Position numbers and translations under genes: made by a program. Below are positions 58,922-64,000 of a stretch of 64,000 nt of DNA, piece after piece. How positions within the stretch are numbered: the first letter of the stretch is position 1; each line of letters begins with the position of its first letter. The notes below the pieces were generated by a model. The model was not told the origin of the DNA, did not search any database, and saw nothing but the letters and a program-made list of their open reading frames with translations. Source of the DNA: Laccaria trichodermophora (taxonomy: Eukaryota > Basidiomycota > Agaricomycetes > Agaricales > Hydnangiaceae). The stretch lies in the NCBI GenBank assembly GCA_018417955.1, contig JACTVC010000009.1, positions 1,364,001 through 1,428,000 on the forward strand, written 5' to 3'.

Positions 58922-59453
58922 TGTAATGTAGGATTCAACTCCTTCATTCACTCATATTACATTTATATACTTTCCACTGATTGAACTCACTTTACACTTA
59001 GTATGGTGTCACACAGAGTCACGCTAGATCACATGCCTATAGTATTCTGTACACGTTGTTGACACGAGATATATCATCGATTCTTTACTCTCACCACCAC
59101 TGCATTTTGCGTATCAGAAGGGACGTTTTACCGTACTTCTACCTTCAGAAAGTAAGTGGTGTAGTTCAGAGTCCCTCGCTAACGCTTCTACTGCCCAGTG
59201 AAGCGTTACCTCAATCAGTAACTACGTGCACCCCTTTAGTGTCCGATATCCAACTTTCCGTGGATTTCCCGGAAAGTAGAAGAGGTTGCCGCCCCGGATT
59301 TCCAGAGCTTACTCAACCTCTTCTTGGATACGCCCGCCGACCGTCTTCTTACGAAAGAGAGTCATCACACCTTTCCCTCTGTCTCACTGAATGTTCGTCA
59401 GGATTACGCGTTGATAGCAAGTTACTATAGAAACTCACAGAACACCTGCTTCA
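58922..59453 (+). repeat. 3' LTR of the second chromovirus
   Basis: 532 bp from TGTAATGTAGG to CACCTGCTTCA, preceded by AGGGGGGCTT. The end CACAGAACACCTG is shared with the first element's LTR, and most of the rest differs. No 5' partner exists in the window. Confidence 0.85.
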
Positions 59454-59486
59454 GGTGGTGTATCACGTGAGGGTGGATGACTGTAT

Positions 59487-61218
59487 ACTGCACTTGAATC
59501 ACATGATATCACATGGTTGCAAACAAATGCAAAGTGACCTACCACGCGCACGGTAGTTCTGTTTGTATATGTTGAATGCTTAGTAATCTCTGCTGGCAGA
59601 AACCAAGGTTTCTATGTAGCTCTGCCACTTCAGATCCAAATGACACAGTTTTTTTTGCAGTATCCAATCCTTGTCTGTGGGGTTATTCTGAAATGTGAAT
59701 AAATGTAGGTAAATACAAATAAATAGTCTGAAATGACATATGTATTCTTAGGAAATGTTGGTTTCTGTATACTAAACTTGAATCCACATGATATCACATG
59801 GTTAAAAACAAATGCAAGCTGACTTACTGCATGCATGGTAGAAGTTTTTGCACATGTTGAATGATTAGTAATCTATCTTTGTGGAAATGAAGTTTTATAT
59901 GCAACTCTGCCAAATCTGGTCCAAATGACATGGTTTTCTTTTGCAGTTTGCACTCCTTAATTGTAGGATCATTCTGAAATGAGGCTAAATGTAGGTAAAT
60001 ACAAATAAATAGTCTGAAATGACATATGTATCCTCAGGAAATGTGGGTTTCTGTATACTGAACTTGAATCCACAAGATATCATTTTTAAATGAAAAATAG
60101 CACTAAAATAGCAGAAAAATCAGGCAAAATCAGAGGTGGTGCTCACTGTTGATGATGATGTTGGAGGTTGTTTTCAGGGTCCAGGGGGCATGTCTAAATT
60201 AGGAAATGTACGCTTTTTCAGATGTAAAATAACAATAAAATAGCAGAAAATTCAGAAAAATTTGGGGGAGGTGCTCACTATTGGTGATGATGTTGGAGGT
60301 TGTTTTCAGGGTCCAGGGCACATTTCCAAATATGGTAATTTAGCCAAAAATAACCACAAAATAACTGAAAAATCAGAAAGAAATGGAGGGTGGTGTTCAT
60401 CATTGGTGATGACATTGGGGGTTGTTTTCAGGGTCCAGGGTGCATACCTAAATATGGTAATATAGCAGAAACAGCCTGAAAAAAACCCAAAAAAATTAGA
60501 AAAACTGGGGGATGGTGCCCATTGCTAGTAATAATGTTGAGTAATGTTGTCAGGGCCCAGGGTCCATTTCTAAATATGGTAATATACCCAAAGATGGCCA
60601 AAAAATACCCCCAAAATCAGGAAAAAATGGGAGATAGTGCTTATTGTTGGTGATAACATGAGGTAATGTTGTCAGGGTCCAGGGTCTAGTTCCAAATATG
60701 GTAATATATCCAAAATTAGGTGGAAAATAGCAGAAAAATGAGAAAGATATTTGAATGATGTATAGAACATCAGACACTGCCTTCAGAGTCTATTCCACAA
60801 AGAAAATATCACCTTCTTTGACCAAAAAGTGAAGAAAACCAAGTGAAGAATAATTTTATCTATCAGGGTCCATGTAATGGGATCTTGGGATGATAGTCAC
60901 ATGATCAATTATGAAAAATGGTGAAAATGAAAGTTGTAGCCATACACTGTAGCTTCTCGACTCTATGTGAGCTATATTCTGAACTGCTTCCATTGTCAAG
61001 ATATATGTAAAAGACTTTTCCAAGTGTGACATTGTTTTTCATTGCTGGTAATGATGCTGAGGTACTGCAAGATTCAAATGGAAAATGGTACTTATTTGTG
61101 ATAAAAAGGTACCTAGAAAAAAAGAAACAAGCAGAAGATAATAGAAATAGTTTACTATTGCCCTTGCAAAAGAGGACTCGTTTCTGCCATGCTTGCAATG
61201 GCCTCTTACACAAGTAAT
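59487..61218 (-). repeat. Inverted copy of the 15.2-17.0 kb block
   Basis: Reverse complement of 15233-16968 with few differences, for example a GGGGG insertion-like change near 60613. The outer end CACAAGTAAT is at 61218, about 100 bp before the next gene. Confidence 0.85.
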
Positions 61219-61320
61219 GAAGAGAAGAATAAAAGAACACCACTGACTCAACCACAAGTGAGTAAAGAATATGATCATAAATAGATGTGACTGACCACAA
61301 ATATACAGATACCCAATCAA

Positions 61321-62279
61321 ATGGGAGATGTCCTACACGTTACAACCAATGCAGTAATGAGCCCACTGACGACATCTCCATCTGAAATTCGGATCAAACA
61401 AATGAAGGTTTACCTAGACTATCTACGGCATCTCATTCCACTTGTCAGAGATGGATTTTCCATGCATGTGAATTCTCCTGATCCAATATTACGCCAAGTT
61501 GCAAGGTCCCCCGATCGTCTACTACCCTTCAGACAGAAAGCCCCCACTGCCATCAAAGCTTCTCAGGTGATATATGGGAACACAGATCGTCTTTGCACAA
61601 GGGTTGGTCTCTTCAATGCATTGATGTTTAGAGGGGTATTTTATGGATCGCCATTTGCAAAAGATGATCTTGTATGGTTTAACTCTCTTGATGAATGGCA
61701 TGCATTCTACCAAACAAGCAAAAAAAGGCAAAAGGATCAGACTTATCAAAACCAGCCACCAAGGAACGATACTTTGTAAACAAGTCGGCATATGGTCCCA
61801 GTCAAGCTGCCCGGTCAACTGAAATGGCTAAAACTTATTGGGAGGAATCACAGGGCTGGGAAATATTCATCAAGGCCAACCATAATGCAAAGGAGATGTT
61901 TGATTGGTTGGTTGGAAACAATCGGATGGGAAAAAAGCGATTTCCCAATATAGGTCTACTGTGTGCACTTCTGGTCCTTGGAGGCTTTATAGAAGCAAAA
62001 TGTCAATTTTTCCCTATGCCAACACCATCAATCTGGGGTGAACTGGTTCACGAGCTTAACAAAGGTGCCAGAAATGGTCTTGTTGAACTTGGTTTGCAAG
62101 GAAAAATCGTGACTCTAGAAGTAACATGCCATTCATTCCAGGAGTTGAATCAGTATCTGGCAGAAGAGCTGGATGACGAAGAAAAGTCCCTGATTGGATT
62201 CAATGTAATATCGCTTGAGCATGGTTTGTGCAAACGCAGCCGCATTTTACCACAGCAGCGTAGACAAAATGGAATATAG
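61321..62279 (+). pseudogene. Gene of unknown family with a frameshift
   Basis: I do not recognise it. ATG 61321 opens MGDVLHVTTNAVMSPLTTSP. The frame is good through FYGSPFAKDDLVWFNSLDEW and then leaves at A-rich runs (AAAAAAA near 61721-61727). The likely continuation is in another frame (KAKGSDLSKPATKERYF...) through WEIFIKANHNAKEMFDWLVG and FIEAKCQFFPMPTPSIWGEL to TAG 62277-62279. There is no GT-AG intron that would join them, so a one-base indel is most likely. A possible further piece in the first frame runs to 62418 (VDKMEYRLSNSF). It converges with the minus-strand gene to its right. Confidence 0.5.
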
Positions 62280-62418
62280 ATTATCAAACAGTTTTACTTC
62301 TATGTATATAACAAAAACAACTAGTCCAACACCTGTTTTTCAAGCAAGTGTTGAGCGGTTAACAAATCAAACAAAGTTCATCACGGCATCTGACTTGGGG
62401 AAGATAATGATTTGTTAA

Positions 62419-62680
62419 CTCACTAGGCTGAGCCGATGGAATGGACATAAGCTTCAACTCTGCCAAGTTTTGGCAAACAAGGAGAGTGATGTTGAATACA
62501 ATTGAACAGTGACCATTTATTGAGTCAATTGTTGGCAGAACATAAGAGAAGGTATAGGAATATGTATGGTAGTTGAGTACCAGAGTGTGCGATAAAGTTG
62601 TATATGGGAGGGGGGATGTAAACTGGCCATAGTTGAATATCGCATAAGTCAAAAAAACCAAAATTACTCCATGGCTTCCA
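62419..62680. other. Spacer between convergent genes
   Basis: No gene, repeat or RNA feature was recognised. Confidence 0.4.
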
Positions 62681-64000
62681 TCATCCTAAAGACCGGATCA
62701 TCATAAAAGAGACTGAGAAGTGTAGGGCTACCTGAAATGCAATGATGAGGACGAATATAACAGAAAGATGATGTGAGACTTGTGAAGTGTCTTTGCTAGC
62801 TGCCAGTATGGCAACCCATAGCACATTCATGGATAGAGATATGTCTTTAGGATTTGCCTTAGAGTTATAGGACCCAACCGTATATCCAATGAGTGCGATG
62901 GAACCAGTGGGGACTTGACGACCAAACAATGGGAGGTCTTTTTCAACCGAACCCAGGCCAGAGGGCATTTTTATGTGTTTGGTTCGAGCATCCAAAATGG
63001 GGACTATAAGCCATCAGTTATCGGCGGAAACTAAAAGATTGGAGCGATTTTCTTACCCAAGTCATGTGGGCCTAACGATGAGTAGCGGTACTTACGATCT
63101 GGAGTATTGTTGGTCATAGTTGCACGGCTGCGAACAGTTGCAAATCCTTTGACAGGAGAAGAACCGGAGTTCACCTCTGGTAGAAATGATAAGAAGTAAC
63201 GCATACAAGAAAGTCAAGAAATACTTACCTGCAGAACATGTGGCAAAGGTTAGGGTGCTATCGGCAAGCTGTACTCTAACAGACTCTTTTCCATGAATCA
63301 TGCAAAGGACGGTGACCATTCTCTCATACTCATATGCGAGAAGCTTTGCGGTAATGAACTTGACCTCTTTATCTCCACCATAACGTTGACGAGGTGAAGC
63401 TGTCTGGTCGTCGGCAATGATTCCAAGTGTTATGCACAAGGCAGGGGTCTTGCGATCTCGTATAAACACCATAGGCCCCCCTTTTGTTTGACCAGGTGTC
63501 TTCTTACTGACAAGAAGTGATGGATCGATAAGAGAAAGGTTGATAACATTCAGACTATAGTCTTTCTCAAAGGTCACCAGCCCTTTGACATACCTGCAAA
63601 ACTAAGTATAAGTATACCGTTTATGAAAAAAGAAAAGAGGATATACTTCAAATCAATGTCGGGATGGACGGTTTTAATACTTGAAAAGAGTATCATCCCA
63701 TTTCCATCCTCATCTTCTTTGTTGGCATCTCCTTTCCAGGAGATAAACTTCAGGCCGCTAGATTCAAAGTAAGATGTATGATGACACGTCAATGCCAATT
63801 GACTTGCTCAGGCAACTTGGTCAGCTTCTTGTAGGAACTTTCAAGAAGAGGGTCAACAAGATCTGGAGCAGATACATGACACTTCGACAGCTTGGGATAA
63901 CTAGGGTTGAGAATCAGAGTAAATTCAAGTAAAAGAAGTTGAAATAATTGCCTAGCAGGTGGATCGCGGTCAACATCTTCTAAAAAAACAACCTTTTTTT
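62681..64000 (-). CDS. Multi-exon gene of unknown family, right paralogue (partial)
   Basis: Minus-strand blocks match the gene at 0.2-2.5 kb: LKFISWKGDANKEDEDGNG (about 63700-63750), INLSLIDPSLLVSK with MVFIRDRKTPALCITLG and YEYERMVTVLCMIHG (63240-63590), and MPSGLGSVEKDLPLFGRQVP with GSIALIGYTVG (62800-62980). Introns of about 50 nt separate them. The gene runs off the right edge, so the low-complexity N-terminal half seen in the left copy is not visible. The 3' end near 62681 is approximate. The function is unknown. The two paralogues have the same orientation about 62 kb apart. Confidence 0.5.

Larger units (their letters stand above)
55223..59453 (+). mobile_element. Second Ty3/gypsy chromovirus, 5'-truncated
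   Basis: Contains the last two thirds of the integrase core, chromodomain, extra ORF3, polypurine tract and 3' LTR, in the same order as the element at 26.8-38.7 kb but clearly diverged (a different family or subfamily). Everything upstream of the second catalytic Asp of integrase is missing at the KDZ boundary. Confidence 0.9.

Noticed and set aside
15233..61218. A single 46-kb giant transposon bounded by the inverted blocks
   Set aside because: The outer ends lack a target duplication, satellite continues beyond the left end, and the right inner boundary abuts an LTR. It is kept only as a possibility in the findings.

Overview
The window looks like transposon-dense, gene-poor DNA from a basidiomycete fungus, most likely an agaricomycete. 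The evidence is spliceosomal introns of about 45-60 nt with GTRNGT donors, a KDZ transposon with a CxC2 cysteine cluster, a Ty3/gypsy chromovirus, a gene combining an F-box-like helix with a nucleotidyltransferase-like motif, and an RNase H1/viroplasmin-type domain. The genus cannot be fixed from the sequence. I see no rRNA, tRNA, CRISPR array or bacterial operon.

Layout, left to right. 0.2-2.5 kb: a multi-exon gene of unknown family (minus strand), with a paralogue in the same orientation at 62.7-64 kb. 3.1-10.4 kb: a host gene (F-box-like plus NTase-like, minus strand) split by a 5.7-kb mobile element that consists mostly of two near-identical 2.47-kb inverted arms. The insertion has a 7-8-bp target duplication, and in-silico removal restores the gene's frame. 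11.3-12.4 kb: a decayed gene of unknown family. 13.5-13.9 kb: a small two-exon gene. 14-26.8 kb: AT-rich satellite, families of perfect hairpins, a 160-bp tandem repeat (about 12 copies), and a polypurine and G/T-skewed block between CCGGAATTCC-rich ends. 26.8-38.7 kb: a nearly complete Ty3/gypsy chromovirus with 528-bp LTRs that differ at six positions by eye, a CACAA target duplication, gag-pol, an integrase with chromodomain, and a third sense ORF of about 846 codons between integrase and 3' LTR. 38.9-42.5 kb: more satellite, long palindromes and a dispersed short motif. 42.5-43.16 kb: the 3' end of a hAT transposon.

43.161-55.222 kb: a 12-kb KDZ-type DNA transposon with inverted ends of about 100 bp followed by inverted arrays of a 33-bp minisatellite. 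It carries three intact-looking spliced genes: a 786-aa companion protein (minus strand), a divergent 298-aa protein with a C-terminal RNase H1/viroplasmin-like domain, and a 1206-aa transposase in nine exons with CxC2 and DDE-type motifs. 55.2-59.45 kb: a 5'-truncated second chromovirus of a related family, with partial integrase, chromodomain, the same extra ORF (two in-frame TGA codons) and a 532-bp LTR. 59.5-61.2 kb: an inverted copy of the 15.2-17.0 kb satellite block. 61.3-62.4 kb: a frameshifted gene of unknown family. The right-hand paralogue then runs off the window.

How the parts relate: almost everything here is a mobile element or its debris, nested and rearranged. The two strongest candidates for undescribed biology are the extra ORF3 shared by two divergent chromoviruses and the three-gene KDZ element, whose RNase H1-like accessory gene contains a tandemly duplicated intron-exon unit. 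The broken frames include three in-frame TGA codons. One is shown by comparison to be a CGA to TGA change, and all six LTR differences are transitions, which suggests deamination of methylated CpG.
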